NCBI GenBank assembly: GCA_904066235.2
Contig: CAJFCV020000004.1
Coordinates: forward strand, 4,836,001-4,900,000
From: Bursaphelenchus xylophilus
Taxonomy: Eukaryota > Nematoda > Chromadorea > Rhabditida > Aphelenchoididae
Direction: 5' to 3'
Length of the DNA: 64,000 bases
Shown here: one piece after another, positions 46,668-58,560 of the stretch
How positions within the stretch are numbered: the first letter of the stretch is position 1
Layout of the letters: each line of letters opens with the position of its first letter
Position numbers and translations under genes: made by a program
Notes under the pieces: generated by a model
Seen by the model: only the letters and a program-made list of their open reading frames with translations
The model's database searches: none
Told to the model about the DNA's origin: nothing

Positions 46668-49600
46668 GAGCACCAAGGATAAGTTTAACCTGAAATCGGC
46701 ATATTAAAACAGCAAAGATTTAGATTCAAAGCAAAGAAATTCCAAAATGCAATGAGAAGGACTCACCTCAACCTGCTCATCTCTGATCTCGGACTTGCTT
46801 GAGGCCACCACCTTTCCTTTGGTATCCTCATTCAACTTCACGGTAGTTCCAGTAGACTTAGAGATAGTCTCGAGATAGGCCTTGGCCGTTTTCAAAAGAT
46901 GGCCGTCAACTGGTTCGAAGGTACAATAAGCACTGGCAACATCATCAGGCTGAAGCTTCGCTTCTTTTCTCAATTTTTGGATTCGGTTGATGATCTCTCT
47001 GCTCAATCCTTCTTCCAAAAGTTGCTGATCTTCAGTGCAATCCAGAAGAACGACAGTTTGATTTCCAGCTTGGGTTTCCCAATTTCCTCCGGATCCAGAA
47101 TCACACGTAAAGGCGACTCCCACTTCTTCCGAGGTCAATTCATAGCCAAGGACGGTGATCTTACAGTTAGCGATCAGCTCTTCCAATTCGGTTTCAGTCA
47201 CGGTGTTCCTCAAATAATCAGCGACCTTCTTCTGATCTCCTCTCAATCTTTTTCCCAACAATTTGAAGTTTGGTTCGGCCTTCAATTGGACCCCGTATTT
47301 GGCCTTGTCTTGGGATACGGTAACCTCCTTCACATTGAGTTCACTTTGAATATAAGTCTTCAAGCTGAGCACATCGTCGAGGAATTGTTGGGAGCGGTTT
47401 ACAACGATCACTTCTCTCAGCGGGTACTGTAACAAAAATTATCATAACATCTGACAATATAACAAGACCCCTTACTCGAGTGCTGATTCCCTTTCGTTCT
47501 CTCAGCGTCCTTGTAATGTCAATAACCTCTCTCATGGCGCTGACCCTTCTCTCCACATCTGCATCAATCCATTCAATGTGTGGTTCAGGGATGTCAGTGA
47601 AGTGAACAGAACCCTTATCTGACCCAATGACAGTCTTCAGATGATCCCAAAGATATTCAGAGAAGAATGGAGTGAATGGGGCCATCAATCTGACTACAGT
47701 GACCAGAACATGAGCAAGAGTGGACAGGGCGATACGACGATCTTCATCGTCCTCATTCTCGGGCTTGAAGCGATTCCTGTTCAATCTGATGTAGATGTTG
47801 GTCAAGGTATCAAAGTATTTTGTAAGAGGATTCACGACGGCATAAAGATGGTACAGCTCCATCTCTTTGCGGACATATTGGACCAGACTGTTGGTGAAGG
47901 AAACGATCCATCGATCCATTACATTAACCGCATTTCCAGTGTGGAAATCGAACTTGGCCTTGGCATCCTAAAATAAACAGATCAATGTCAAAGAAAACCT
48001 TTAATAAAACATAAAAAGATTGTGTTTACCAATTCAAACAGTCTCAAATTAGCAGCCAAAATACGGAAAGCGTTGAACCAAGGTAAGAACACATCCTTGA
48101 GGACTTCTCTGACCCCATCTTCTTTGAACTTGAGAGTCTCTCCTCTAACAACTGGACTGTTGATCAAATAAAGCCTCAGGGCATCAGCTCCGTACTTGTT
48201 GACAACTTCCAATGGATCCGGGTAGTTCTTCTTGCTCTTTGACATCTTGTTTCCATCAGAGGCAAGGATAAGTCCATTACAGATCAGGTTCTTAAACGGA
48301 GGCTTGTCAAAAAGAGCGGTTGACAACACCAACAAAGTGTAGAACCATCCTCGAGTCTGATCAATTCCCTCGGCAATAAAATCAGCGGGGAAATTCTCTT
48401 CAAATCTCTGTTTGTTCTCGAAAGGATAATGCTGCTGGGCATAAGGCATGGAGCCGGATTCGAACCAGCAATCGAAGACCTCGGAAGTTCTCTTCAGGAT
48501 ATTCCCAGACTTCGACTTGATAGTCAGATCATCGACACTCTCTCGATGGATATCCGTGATCTTCTTTCCGGTCAACTCTTCCAATTCTTTGATGGAAGAT
48601 GGGCAAACGATCTCACTGTAATCATCGCTGACCCAAAGATTAATGGGAGTTCCCCAGAAACGGTTTCGGCTTACGGCCCAATCTCTGGCATCCCGAAGCC
48701 AGTTAGCGAATCTCTTTTCCTTGACGAAGGTTGGAACCCTGAACAATAAAAAATACATTCGAAACTTTACTTACCAATACGTCTTATCGTTATTTTCCAA
48801 AAGTTTTGAGACGATGCTCTCTACTCTGATAAACCAAGACGGCACGGCCTTGTATAACAGCGGAGTGTCAGACCGCCAGCAGAATGGATAACTGTGCTGA
48901 CAAGTGGCTTGTTTAACCAAATGTCCGGATTGTTGTAGAGCTTTCAGAATGGCCTTATCCGCGTCCTTGACATACTGGCCTTTATAATCAGCAACTTCAG
49001 CAGTGAAGAGACCCTTTTCATCAACGGGACAGACTAAATCTCCATCTTTAGTGATGACACCATTTTCCAAGCATGTAGCGAAATCGATCTAAACCCAATT
49101 CGTATGTTATACATATCAAAATTCAGCATGTGTTGCCAAAACGAAAAACAAAAGTATAAAAACGCTTACCTCTCCAAAGTAAGGAGCTTGATGAACACAC
49201 CCGGTACCTTGATCAGTAGTGATGAAAGTACCCAAAAGAACTCGGAAAGCCCCACTTTCTCTTCGATGAGCAAAGTAAGGAAAGACTGGTTCGTACTCCA
49301 AGCCACCAAGAGCCTTTCCTAGGAAAGTCTCGAGGATTTCGTATTGATCAGGCTTCTTCCACAACTCAGTTAGCCGGCTTTTCAACAGAACATATTCTTT
49401 ATCACCTCCTTTCGGTTTGACAGCCACATACTCAAGGTCTGGGTGGACAGCGATAGCCAGATTACTGGGCAAAGTCCATGGAGTAGTGGTCCAAATGATG
49501 AGAGATCTCTTCGGGTTGTCCTTCAATTGAAAACCGACAAATGCTAAACAAAAAAGATAAAGGTGTTTCTAAACATATCTAAAATAATACAATTTAACCT

Positions 49601-50263
49601 CTTACCAGCAGGATCTTGAACGTCTTTGTAGTTTTGACCGGCTTCGAAGTTACTCAATGGAGTGGAGCATCCAGTAGAGAAAGGCATAACCTTCACACCA
49701 CGATATACCATATCTTTTTTGTAGAGTTCGGAGAAGACCCACCAAACGGATTCCATAAACCAAGGATACAGAGTCTTATAATCATTGTCGAAGTCAATCC
49801 AACGACCCATTCTCTGCACAGTATGCCTCCATTCGTTTGAATACCTCATAACGATGCTTCGACAATGGTTGTTGTAGACTCCGATACCCATTTCATGAAC
49901 ATCACCGGGTCCTTTGATACCCAAGGTTTTATCAACCTCAAATTCAACTGGAAGACCGTGGGTATCCCAACCAAAGCGCCTTTCGACATGATGGCCAGTT
50001 TGCGCAGCCCATCTGGTCACAACATCCTTGATGGTTCCTGCTAGGATGTGGCCATAATGAGGAAGACCGGTAGCAAATGGAGGGCCGTCATAGAAAGTAA
50101 AATGAGGTCGATCCTTGGATAATCTAAAGAAGGAATGAAACAACAACTTGACAACCCACTCTAGCGATTTTTTGAAGGTGCTTTCCTTATCCCAATGCTC
50201 GAGGATTTTCTTCTCTTCGGCCGGGAAGTTGATGGTATCCGGTACTGATCCCAAGCTCGACAT
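46663..50263 (-). CDS. iars-1: Cytosolic isoleucyl-tRNA synthetase
   Basis: Eight exons on the minus strand (50263-50160, 50123-49606, 49543-49170, 49088-48775, 48738-48030, 47967-47476, 47426-46767, 46689-46663) encode about 1065 residues. This is a class I synthetase that charges tRNA-Ile. The HIGH motif is HYGH (residues 57-60, in [16 protein letters not shown]) and KMSKS is intact at 601-605. The [11 protein letters not shown] segment marks the editing (CP1) domain and [10 protein letters not shown] the catalytic core. The anticodon-binding domain follows ([19 protein letters not shown] onward). The C-terminus is shorter than in the human enzyme, ending in KLILGAQ from a nine-codon last exon. 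The first intron (36 bp) is a multiple of three with no stop, so its retention would insert 12 residues. It is expected to be essential and ubiquitous, and it lies upstream of thoc-7 in the same orientation. Confidence 0.97.
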
Positions 50264-50585
50264 CTTTGCGACAAAACTTTACAGTTTTCCCAATAACAAT
50301 TACACCCTATTCTGATTGACACAAAATAGTTGAAGTGATGTAATACTAGGCTCGAATTAAAATTTCCCCACCTTTTTAGCCTGAAACGGAATGCCAAGAA
50401 TTTTCAGTTCATTGCCAATTGGGAGGAGGACTTTTTTTTCAAAATAATTCTTCCGCAATTTTGTCGAGATTTGCGGAGAATCTAATGTAAGGAAACCCGA
50501 GGACAGTCGAAAAAAGCAAAGGAATAAGTATTTTCAGTTGCCAAGTATTTATTTGTTTTACCAACATACAAATAGATAATGTAAT
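50264..50585 (-). other. Spacer between iars-1 and the first collagen gene
   Basis: About 320 bp containing the iars-1 promoter and the collagen 3' UTR. No TATA box or repeat stands out. Confidence 0.5.
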
Positions 50586-51536
50586 TTAGTTGCGAAGACG
50601 TCTCTTCTTCTTGTAAGCCCCGGTCCGTCCGGCTTCGGCGTTCAAAACCGGAGCGGCTGGCTTGGCTGGGCCAGCTGGAGCACTGCCAGGACCACCGCTG
50701 CTGCGAGATGGGCATGGGCAATATTCGGCGTCCTTTCCAGCGGCTCCTGGACCTCCGTTGGTCCCAGGTTTTCCGTCGAGTCCATTCTTTCCTGGGGCTC
50801 CTGGAGCTCCCTCTGGTCCTGGTTCTCCAGGCTCTCCGGGTTGTGGGGCTTCTCCCTTTTCTCCAGCAGGTCCTCGGGGTCCGACCAATCCAATAGATCC
50901 CTTGGGGCCGGGTGGAGAGACAGCTTTGCGGCCGTCCATTCCGGGATGTCCAACTGATCCAGGTTCTCCAGGTGGTCCTTGTGGTCCGGCATCTCCGAGA
51001 GGGCCCAATGGTCCTGGGAATCCGTCGTTTCCTGGGTATCCTTTTTGTCCTGGGAGACCTGGCTGACCAATTGGACCGGGCTTTCCGATTGGTCCTGGTC
51101 TTCCTGGAGGTCCTCCTGGGCAAGTAATGCAGCCTCCCTTTCTGTTGGGGCCAAGAAGGGCGATTCCAGGGGCTCCGGGCTTTCCATTCTCTCCATTTGG
51201 TCCCTCTTCTCCCTTCTCTCCTGGCTGTCCGGCTGGGCCTGGTGGTCCAGCTGGGCAGTTGTTGGCCTTGCGGGCACATTCACATTGGGTGGAACGCTTG
51301 TTTCTTCCAATGAGTTGGGCGAAAGTCTCGGTTTTTGGTTCTCCTTCGGGGGTGGAGACGGCCATCATTCCGTGCCAAGCATCGTTGGCGGCTGATTTGA
51401 AGTCTCTCATGTCAACCATGACCTCATCGTAAAGGGAGTTGATGTCCTGGAAGACCATGCCAACGGAAATGAGGGCTCCGAGGATGAAGACGGCCGAGAC
51501 CGCGGAGGTCGCGACTACAAGGAATTTCGCACTCAT
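50586..51536 (-). CDS. Cuticle collagen 1 of the cluster
   Basis: A single coding exon of 316 residues. The N-terminal hydrophobic signal/anchor ([20 protein letters not shown]) lies within the nematode cuticle collagen N-domain, which continues [12 protein letters not shown]. The RNKR furin-like site (homology box A) is at about residue 75. Short Cys knots (CEC, CITC, CPCP) separate Gly-X-Y blocks. The tail is Pro/Ala-rich and ends KKKRRLRN. It is a secreted exoskeleton subunit made at moults. A 5' UTR intron (51617-51540) ends 3 nt before the ATG, and a TATA box lies at 51680-51671. Same strand as the next collagen, which starts about 1.4 kb upstream. The assignment to the family is certain; the individual col number is not. 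Confidence 0.97.
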   Translation of the reverse strand: MSAKFLVVATSAVSAVFILGALISVGMVFQDINSLYDEVMVDMRDFKSAANDAWHGMMAVSTPEGEPKTETFAQLIGRNKRSTQCECARKANNCPAGPPGPAGQPGEKGEEGPNGENGKPGAPGIALLGPNRKGGCITCPGGPPGRPGPIGKPGPIGQPGLPGQKGYPGNDGFPGPLGPLGDAGPQGPPGEPGSVGHPGMDGRKAVSPPGPKGSIGLVGPRGPAGEKGEAPQPGEPGEPGPEGAPGAPGKNGLDGKPGTNGGPGAAGKDAEYCPCPSRSSGGPGSAPAGPAKPAAPVLNAEAGRTGAYKKKRRLRN

Positions 51537-51670
51537 TGGCTGAAAGCAAAATTTATTTACTAACGACAAATAAACGATTCAAATTAACAAGAAAATAGAG
51601 GTAAAAGAAGTGGATACCTTTGAAGCTGAGTAAACCTGAAGCCTGGGATGAGTGTTCCAGTCCAGACGGG

Positions 51671-51680
51671 CCTTTTATAC
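51671..51680 (-). promoter_or_regulatory. TATA box of cuticle collagen 1
   Basis: GTATAAAAGG on the minus strand, about 53 bp upstream of the donor of a non-coding first exon (donor GT at 51617) that precedes the coding exon. Confidence 0.7.
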
Positions 51681-51996
51681 CAGGCGGAACACTTTTTTGC
51701 ACTGACCCCATTGTTGTTTATCATCGCTCCGTATCATCATTTCTATCCCTCGGGTTCCATCACTCTCGCGCGACATTTTTTGTTCACTGAAACAAAGACG
51801 CTCCCTTAAGGCGTTGGCTGAGGCATTGTCGCTGGAGGAAGGGAACCCATCAATCGGGCGCTAATGAGCCCAGAAACTTTTAAATTGGGTTAAAAAACTT
51901 GGAACAACGAGAACTAAGTAACAATCGAAAAAGTATCCGAATTCAGTCAATTCATTTATTTCAGTTAAGGTTAAGAGTTCAGTCGTCGCCGACGGT

Positions 51997-52983
51997 CTAA
52001 GCCTGGCGTTGACGTTGACGGCGGAGCTTTCTGCGGCGGTAGCCGGAAGCAGCTGGGGCTGGAGCGGCCGTGGTGACATCTGGCTGGGCAGCTGGGGCGG
52101 CAGCTTCATACGATTGCGCAGCGGCTGGAGCGGCAGCAACTGGGGCCTCACCAGTACGGGCTGGGCAAGGACAGTAAGCAGCATCAGCTCCTGGGACTCC
52201 TGGGCCTCCAGCAGCGCCTGGCTGACCGTCGGGACCGGGGTTTCCTGGCTGGCCGACTGGTCCAACTGGGCCGGGTGGTCCTTGTGGGCCTGGTGGTGGG
52301 GCGGCTCCGGCATCTCCTGGGGCTCCTGGAGCTCCAGCTGGTCCGACAGGTCCCTTGGGTCCGGGAATGGGGTTGGCGCGTTGTCCATCCTGTCCTGGGT
52401 TTCCTGGAGGTCCGTTGGTTCCTGGGTTTCCGGCTGGTCCTTGGTCTCCGCTTGGGCCTGGTGGTCCAGCAACTCCTGGTTGTCCGTCTGGGCCTGGGTT
52501 TCCGTTCTGACCGTCTGGGCCTGGTGGGCCAGCTGGTCCATCTGGGCCTGGAGGTCCAGCGGGGCCAGCTGGGCAGGTAATGCAGGCACCTTTGAGGCCG
52601 GGGAGGTCGAGTTGAGAGACTCCAGTGCGGCCAGGCTGTCCAGCTTGTCCTGGGGTACCATCGTCACCGGGAATACCTGGGGTTCCTGGTGGTCCAGGTG
52701 GGCCTGGAGGACAGCTTGAAGCTTGGCGAGCACAAGCGCAAGCAGCTTGACGCTTGTTACGGCCGACAAGAGAGTCGAAAGTCACCTTGGGCTTGTTGAT
52801 CTGCTGGATGTTGATCATTCCTCCCCAGGCATCGTTGGCATAGAGCTTGAACTCTTGCATGTCAAGCATAATCTCGGAATAGAGAGAGTTGATGTCATTG
52901 TAGATGTAGATGGCGCTGACCAAGGCCAAGACCACAGCGGCCGCTGACCCAACGGCCGCGGTTCCCACGATAAATCGGCTCAT
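51997..52983 (-). CDS. Cuticle collagen 2 of the cluster, with Ala/Pro and Arg-rich tail
   Basis: One coding exon of 328 residues. The N-domain ([20 protein letters not shown], then [12 protein letters not shown]) is followed by [12 protein letters not shown] with the processing site, two Cys clusters (CITC, CPCP) and Gly-X-Y blocks unusually rich in PPGPxGP. After the last Cys pair the tail is Ala/Pro-rich and ends in a strongly basic run ([14 protein letters not shown]). A 5' UTR intron (53051-52987) ends 3 nt before the ATG, and a TATTTAAGG box lies at 53109-53101. Head-to-head with collagen 3, about 1 kb away. Confidence 0.97.
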   Translation of the reverse strand: MSRFIVGTAAVGSAAAVVLALVSAIYIYNDINSLYSEIMLDMQEFKLYANDAWGGMINIQQINKPKVTFDSLVGRNKRQAACACARQASSCPPGPPGPPGTPGIPGDDGTPGQAGQPGRTGVSQLDLPGLKGACITCPAGPAGPPGPDGPAGPPGPDGQNGNPGPDGQPGVAGPPGPSGDQGPAGNPGTNGPPGNPGQDGQRANPIPGPKGPVGPAGAPGAPGDAGAAPPPGPQGPPGPVGPVGQPGNPGPDGQPGAAGGPGVPGADAAYCPCPARTGEAPVAAAPAAAQSYEAAAPAAQPDVTTAAPAPAASGYRRRKLRRQRQRQA

Positions 52984-53100
52984 TATCTGTAAAATAAGAT
53001 AATAGTTGGTTAATGAAGTGATCCTGGATGATAATATATATCGATGCTTACCTGTAGAAGACACAGATGCTTGGCTACGATCACCCTCACGTTTTCTATG

Positions 53101-53109
53101 CCTTAAATA
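53101..53109 (-). promoter_or_regulatory. TATA-like box of cuticle collagen 2
   Basis: TATTTAAGG on the minus strand, about 50 bp upstream of the 5' UTR donor at 53051. Confidence 0.5.
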
Positions 53110-53856
53110 GGGTAGCATTACAAAGAAGTTCAACCCATTTTACAGGTTCCAGAGGTCGTTGAATGTTTGGATTGTAATTTCCCTGTACCCTCTTCCTTTC
53201 CCTCGATCTTTATCTCGTTTTTCTTATCTTCCGTTAAATTTTTCGCGCTTCTTTCAGATTATTTTAAGTTTTACTATGGATAAAACGAGTTTTTTTTTGG
53301 TTTTCAGGCGACTCATTTGTCGATGACTTCTGGAACAAAAGAAAAAAGATGGGGTCGTGAGTCAAGCAGAGATCGGAGGTGAGGAAATGCACGGGCTCGT
53401 TGTAATTTTGACACGATTTTTGGCGTCTGAGTTTGTTTTTTGAAACCCTCGGCCAAAAAAAAACTGGTTCAGATCGCAATTTCTGGGTCATGGGTCGCAT
53501 TCCGAAGATGGTTTGTAATATCGTGATTTCAGAAGAAGTTGCGAGATTACTGTAACCTAAATGGTTGATTGCTTTTCATATAAGTCTAAATTCAGTGAAT
53601 CAAATCTGCCGTCATTCAATTTTATGGCTTTGCTTTATGACTTCAAATCCGCTGAAATGCATTAATATTGAACCCGTCACCCAAGGTGTGTCCACTCCTT
53701 AACCTTTTTTCTCTGCCTCTCTCTTAAATTTCCATTATTCCCGCGACTTTCACTCTTACTTTTTAGCGCGATTCCAACTTGTTTTCAAACTTTTTCCCTC
53801 AGCGATTTCAACTTTTTGTGGACATCGCCTGCGGATAAGGGATCCCTGAGTCTACC
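53110..53856. other. Divergent spacer between collagens 2 and 3
   Basis: About 750 bp between the two TATA boxes. It is T-rich with no exon. A palindromic GATTACTGTAAC word lies near 53546. It probably holds the moult-cycle control elements for both genes, but I cannot point to a specific site. Confidence 0.45.
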
Positions 53857-53865
53857 TATAAAAGG
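53857..53865 (+). promoter_or_regulatory. TATA box of cuticle collagen 3
   Basis: TATAAAAGG at 53857, followed by a short non-coding exon with its donor at 53921 and an intron to 53991. Confidence 0.7.
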
Positions 53866-53995
53866 CTCCAAGTCATGGGCGAAAGTGTGAAATCCAGTTC
53901 GTTGGAGAGTCACTTCAAGGGTAAGACTTTCGTTTATATCTTCTTCACCAAAATATGTATCATATATCTTGTGTTTACGATTTCTTTTTAGAACA

Positions 53996-55030
53996 ATGCC
54001 CACCAAATCCTTGGCCGTTGTAGCGGCATTTGGTTCAGCTTTGGTGGTGATCGCTTCCTTGTATAGCGCTGTAATCTTATTCCAAGACATCAACTCTCTT
54101 TATGATGAGATTATGGACGATATGGCTGAATTCAAGCTGTATGCGAATGATGCATGGAGTGGGATAATGCATGTGAGCAACCCCATCCAACGTCACAGTA
54201 AGGGCTCTTCATTCGTTGAATTGGTTGGTCGCAACAAGAGAGAAGCCACCTGTTGGTGTGCTCCTCGAGCCGTGAATTGTCCAGCTGGGGCCCCTGGAAA
54301 GCCAGGAGATCGAGGAGAACCTGGAGAACCCGGCCCACCAGGAAAGCCCGGAAACGATGGTGCTCCCGGAGAAGTGAAGCCAACTCCCCCTCCTAGCAGA
54401 AACTGCATTAAATGCCCTGCTGGAGAGGTTGGCCCGAAAGGACCACCTGGAGAAGCTGGCCCCGCTGGAAGAGACGGCATCCCCGGAGAAGATGGATTCC
54501 ATGGAAACGACGGCCATCCTGGAGCTCCCGGACCTCGAGGAGATCAAGGACCGGCTGGTCCTGCCGGTTTGGTTGGTCAGCCTGGACATCCTGGACGCGA
54601 TGGAAGGAAGGCCATCCCCACACCTGGCTCCAAAGGACCACCAGGATATCCAGGGCCTCGAGGAGAACCAGGAGAACCCGGAGAAACACCTCCACCCTCA
54701 CCTCCAGGAGAGCCAGGGCCTCAAGGAAAAGTAGGACCTCCTGGCCCACCTGGACGTGTTGGATATGGCGGAAAAGTTGGAGCACCAGGTAAACCAGGCC
54801 CAGACTCCGGATACTGCCAATGCCCAAAGCGAGAGAATGCCCCGGCCCTTCCTGAGCCCACCAAACGGACAGCCCCTAAGGCAGTCGCCCCTCCTGGAGC
54901 TCTTCCCGGAACGTCTGCTGGGTATGATTCCCCTGCTCCTGCCGTTGTTAGTCCTGTCATCGCCGCTGCTCCACACACTCCTGAGGCCAACGCTGGAGTC
55001 CCCAATTATGCGAAGAGGATCAGATTGTAA
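53996..55030 (+). CDS. Cuticle collagen 3 of the cluster
   Basis: One coding exon of 344 residues. The N-domain anchor ([20 protein letters not shown]) is followed by [27 protein letters not shown] with the RNKR site, then Gly-X-Y blocks interrupted by CIKC and CQCP. The tail is Pro/Ala-rich and ends YAKRIRL. The 5' UTR intron is 53921-53991, with the ATG 5 nt after the acceptor. It is most like collagen 4 in domain spacing (both have a long APGEV-x-P insertion before C-I-K-C). Confidence 0.97.
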   Translation: MPTKSLAVVAAFGSALVVIASLYSAVILFQDINSLYDEIMDDMAEFKLYANDAWSGIMHVSNPIQRHSKGSSFVELVGRNKREATCWCAPRAVNCPAGAPGKPGDRGEPGEPGPPGKPGNDGAPGEVKPTPPPSRNCIKCPAGEVGPKGPPGEAGPAGRDGIPGEDGFHGNDGHPGAPGPRGDQGPAGPAGLVGQPGHPGRDGRKAIPTPGSKGPPGYPGPRGEPGEPGETPPPSPPGEPGPQGKVGPPGPPGRVGYGGKVGAPGKPGPDSGYCQCPKRENAPALPEPTKRTAPKAVAPPGALPGTSAGYDSPAPAVVSPVIAAAPHTPEANAGVPNYAKRIRL

Positions 55031-55744
55031 ATAATGACGTTGTGGTTATTTGTGATAGTAATGGATAGTAGATTTTATTGTATTCGAATGCAGAAATGAT
55101 AATAAATGTATATATGTATCTGTTGAATTATTGGCTTTTTGCTCTATCACATAGGATCATATGGAGTAATACGAAAGTTTTTAACTTGTTGAATATCTAC
55201 GACTCAAAAGAAGTTGTTATCACGAGAAGTATCATATGTGTGTCGTGTATATATCTTAAAGCAGGGAGTAAAACACTCCCAGTAAGAGCTCAGAGACACT
55301 TAGCAAGGAGAAATATCCAAATCCAATTTCATCTAAACATGACAAATGAAAGAATAATAAAAAACAAACAGTATGGGATACAAACAGTAAATTTTTCCAA
55401 TTTCTTGAATTGCCAATACAAATACGGCCCTTGAAAACTGCTTATATACCTTTAAAGCTCGCCAACCATCTTCTCAGACAATAAAACACCTTTCCGAACA
55501 TTACACCCGTTTCTAAACCACCTCAAATTATTTATTATCCACGGTGTCGAATGTCAAAATGAATTTGAAATTTTGCCCCGAGGGCACGACTAGCCAAATT
55601 CCAGCGCACGCGCGATTCCTTTGTTTGAAAGTGGAAAGTCGCAGCGATCAGAGTTTTTTCGCCGACCAGTGTGGAAAAGATGACATTCGGAGTGCAAAAC
55701 GTCGGAGTGGAAACAAAAAATACCTGGAACGACCTCAAGAAGAG
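55031..55744 (+). other. Spacer between collagens 3 and 4
   Basis: About 700 bp: collagen 3 3' UTR and collagen 4 promoter. There is an open frame at 55078-55434 with poor codons. No repeat is seen. Confidence 0.5.
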
Positions 55745-55752
55745 TATAAAAG
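55745..55752 (+). promoter_or_regulatory. TATA box of cuticle collagen 4
   Basis: TATAAAAG at 55745, with a non-coding exon ending at the GTAAGT donor at 55815. Confidence 0.75.
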
Positions 55753-55887
55753 ATGGGTTTCGGGCCTGATTTAACAAGCCAGTTCGCTTCCTTGTTCATA
55801 CACAAGCAACACAGGTAAGTCTTCATTAACTTCTGTTATCATGTTATATTATATATTGATCTATTATCTTATATAATCCTTTACAGT

Positions 55888-56883
55888 ATGAGCACCAAAT
55901 TCTTGGCCGGTCTCGCGGCCTGCACCTCCGCTCTCGTCGTGGTCATCTCTCTGATCACTGTCGGTGTTCTCTTCCAAGACATAAACTCCATGTACGACGA
56001 AGTCATGGAGGACATGCAGGAGTTCAAGTTCATGGCTAACGAGGCTTGGCAAGGAGTGATGATTGTCTCGGGAACCCAAGGAATCACCAAGGCGCGACCT
56101 TCTTTCGTCCAACTCATCGGTCGTAACAAGCGTCAAGCCTCTTGCAACTGTGCTCCAGTCGCAAACAGCTGCCCACCTGGACCTGCTGGAAAGCCCGGAA
56201 GTCGAGGAGAGCCCGGGATTGATGGAAAACCTGGCAAAGCAGGCAATCCAGGAGCCCCTGGAGAGGTCCCCAGCACAACCCCCAAGCCAAAAGCAGAGTG
56301 CATCAAGTGCCCAGCTGGAAGACCCGGTCCCCCAGGACCCCCAGGAACCGCTGGAGAAGCCGGAATTCAAGGACACCCAGGAGAGGCCGGATACCCAGGA
56401 AACGACGGATTCCCAGGCCCTCAAGGTCCACCCGGAGATCAAGGAGAACAAGGACCACCCGGAAACAAGGGACAGCCAGGACATCCAGGCCAAGACGGAC
56501 GAAAGGCCACCTCCCCACCTGGCCCCAAGGGACCTCCAGGCCGTCAAGGAAACCGTGGCCATCCAGGAGCTCGAGGAGAAGCCCCACCACCCGGAGAACC
56601 AGGAGCGCCCGGACCACAGGGACCAATTGGACAGCCAGGAGAGCCAGGAAAGGACGGAGAGAACGGCAAACTCGGAGGTCCAGGTGCTCCCGGAAAGGAC
56701 TCTGGATATTGCCCTTGCCCAACCAGAAACAGCGCCCCTCCTGCCCCACCACCACGCGCTTCTCCATCTGGACCTCGTCAGCCAGTCATCTCCCCAAGTG
56801 CCGGAGCTGGCCAGGGATACGATGCCCCTGCCACTTCTGGAGGAAACAAGAACGGTTACAGACGCCGTTTCAAGCAGATCTAA
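55888..56883 (+). CDS. Cuticle collagen 4 of the cluster
   Basis: One coding exon of 331 residues. The N-domain ([20 protein letters not shown], then [15 protein letters not shown]) is followed by [16 protein letters not shown] and CPCP cysteine pairs and Gly-X-Y blocks, with a tail ending YRRRFKQI. The 5' UTR intron is 55815-55886, so the ATG is 2 nt from the acceptor. AATAAA is at 56931. Codons are strongly biased to CCA/GGA/AAG, as expected for a highly expressed gene, and this bias keeps the antisense strand open, giving long false frames. Confidence 0.97.
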   Translation: MSTKFLAGLAACTSALVVVISLITVGVLFQDINSMYDEVMEDMQEFKFMANEAWQGVMIVSGTQGITKARPSFVQLIGRNKRQASCNCAPVANSCPPGPAGKPGSRGEPGIDGKPGKAGNPGAPGEVPSTTPKPKAECIKCPAGRPGPPGPPGTAGEAGIQGHPGEAGYPGNDGFPGPQGPPGDQGEQGPPGNKGQPGHPGQDGRKATSPPGPKGPPGRQGNRGHPGARGEAPPPGEPGAPGPQGPIGQPGEPGKDGENGKLGGPGAPGKDSGYCPCPTRNSAPPAPPPRASPSGPRQPVISPSAGAGQGYDAPATSGGNKNGYRRRFKQI

Positions 56884-57221
56884 CGTCATTTCCTATCTTA
56901 TTTTACTATTCATGTCTTGTAAAAACCGTGAATAAATATTATTATTTGCATAAAATAGTGGCATGGTGTAACTTTGAATTTAGAGATTTGTAAATTTGAA
57001 TTTCAAAATTCCGAAGAAACCGTTCTTGTTCTTACCACGAACTCAATGAATGCGAAAATCTCTGGCATTCCGTGGCACGTAGAGTTATTTTTGCGATACC
57101 AACGGAAATGGGTGTTATTCATAATAAAAACAGTCGTTATTGTGTTTGTTCCCTTTTCTTTCTTTCGGCCATTTTGTTTCTTTTAACCTTATTATATTGC
57201 TGTAGGGGTTAAACAGGAGCT
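56884..57221 (+). other. Spacer before the CDC50 gene
   Basis: About 340 bp with the collagen 4 poly(A) signal and a T-rich stretch before the next start. No TATA box. Confidence 0.5.
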
Positions 57222-58560
57222 ATGCCTCCTCTGCAGAGTTCTCAAGTTCAAGATGGCCAACCGACTACGACAACAACAGAAACTGAGACGGATAAGAAGC
57301 TCAAGAATAAGCCAAATGGTACGTTTGTTTTGTGCTTTACGTTTGTTGTTCTAGATTCCAAATTACGCCAGCAAAAGTTGCCTGCTTGGCAGCCAATCTT
57401 AACTGCCTTCACTGCGATTCCGACTGTTTTCCTGATCGGGTTCCTTTTCATCCCGATTGGTGTGGTCCTATTTGTATATGCTAACAAAGGTAAGTGGTTT
57501 TTTCTTTGCGTTAACGGTTACCTCATTATCTTTTTAGTGTACGAGCAAGTGATCCCCTACGATAATTGCGGGCCTGGTCTTTGTGATGTCCCTTTTCAAA
57601 TAGATGAAAGTCTTAATGAGAGGGTTTTCTTTTACTATCAGCTCAAGAATTATTTCCAAAATCATCGAAGATATGTGAAGAGTCGAAGCGATCGACAGCT
57701 GGCTGGAATTGACCTTGGTGATGTGGGAGAATGCTCGCCATACGACTTCGCCCAAGGAACTAGCACTAAGATATTGCCATGTGGAGCGATTGCCAATTCA
57801 ATGTTCAATGGTAAGTGTTTCATTACGATAGTTGTTATTTTGATTTTAGATACCTTTCAAATATTACGAGAGGATGGAATTACTCCAGTTACATGGACTT
57901 ATGAAGGCGTTGTTTGGAGTGTAGATCAGGATGTGAAGTTCCGGAATCCTCCAAACAGTGGGGTTGAGGATCTCTGCAATCAGTTTAGGCCCTACTCTCG
58001 GCCTCCGAATTGGAAAACCGACCTTTGTCGATTGGATCCATTGAATGCTAACAACACTGGACTCCAGAACGTTGATTTCATTGTTTGGATGAGAACGGCT
58101 GCTCTTCCGTCTTTTAGAAAGTTGTATCGGATAATGTATGATGGAATTCCTCAGGGCAGATACATCTTGAGGATACAGAATAGTAAGTTCGATATTACTT
58201 TATAAACCTTTCTTATTTGTGTTTATCCCAATTTAATTTTTAGATTATAATATCTCGATGTTCAATGGGAAGAAATCCTTTGTCATATCGACAACTTCTT
58301 GGGCCGGAGGAAAGAATACTTTTCTGGGGATCGCTTATATTGTAATTGGCAGTATTTGTGTCATTCTCGGATGTATTTTCACATTTATTCATCTAAAATT
58401 CGGACATTCGTAAGTTTTTTTAATTTTTCTCTCTGAAAGTTTAGCTGGCTTTGTTTTTAATAATATGTTTGATGACTTCTGTTACTACTTACAATTAATT
58501 TGTAACCTTTTTAGTTTTGCTGAGATGGCCGATGTGACATCAGGTGTTCGAGCTCAGTGA
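57222..58560 (+). CDS. chat-1: CDC50/TMEM30 family flippase subunit
   Basis: Six exons (57222-57318, 57355-57489, 57538-57810, 57850-58182, 58244-58409, 58515-58560) encode about 349 residues. The family architecture is complete: a cytosolic Thr/Lys-rich N-terminus, TM1 (about 47-75, following the conserved [11 protein letters not shown]), a large luminal domain with paired cysteines ([31 protein letters not shown]) and an N-x-T glycosylation site (NANNTG), [16 protein letters not shown], and TM2 (about 306-330). Such proteins are obligate partners of P4-ATPases, needed for their ER exit and phosphatidylserine flipping. The gene symbol follows C. elegans usage for this family; nematodes have more than one member, so it is tentative. 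Introns are 36-105 bp. Confidence 0.9.

Noticed and set aside
46899..47432. Plus-strand frame opposite iars-1 exon 7
   Set aside because: Antisense shadow of a strongly conserved coding exon.
51861..52769. Long alternate-frame and antisense frames across all four collagen genes (also 50642-51395, 54412-54792, 55864-56889)
   Set aside because: Shadows created by Gly-Pro codon repeats; the true frames carry the N-domain, RNKR and Cys pairs.
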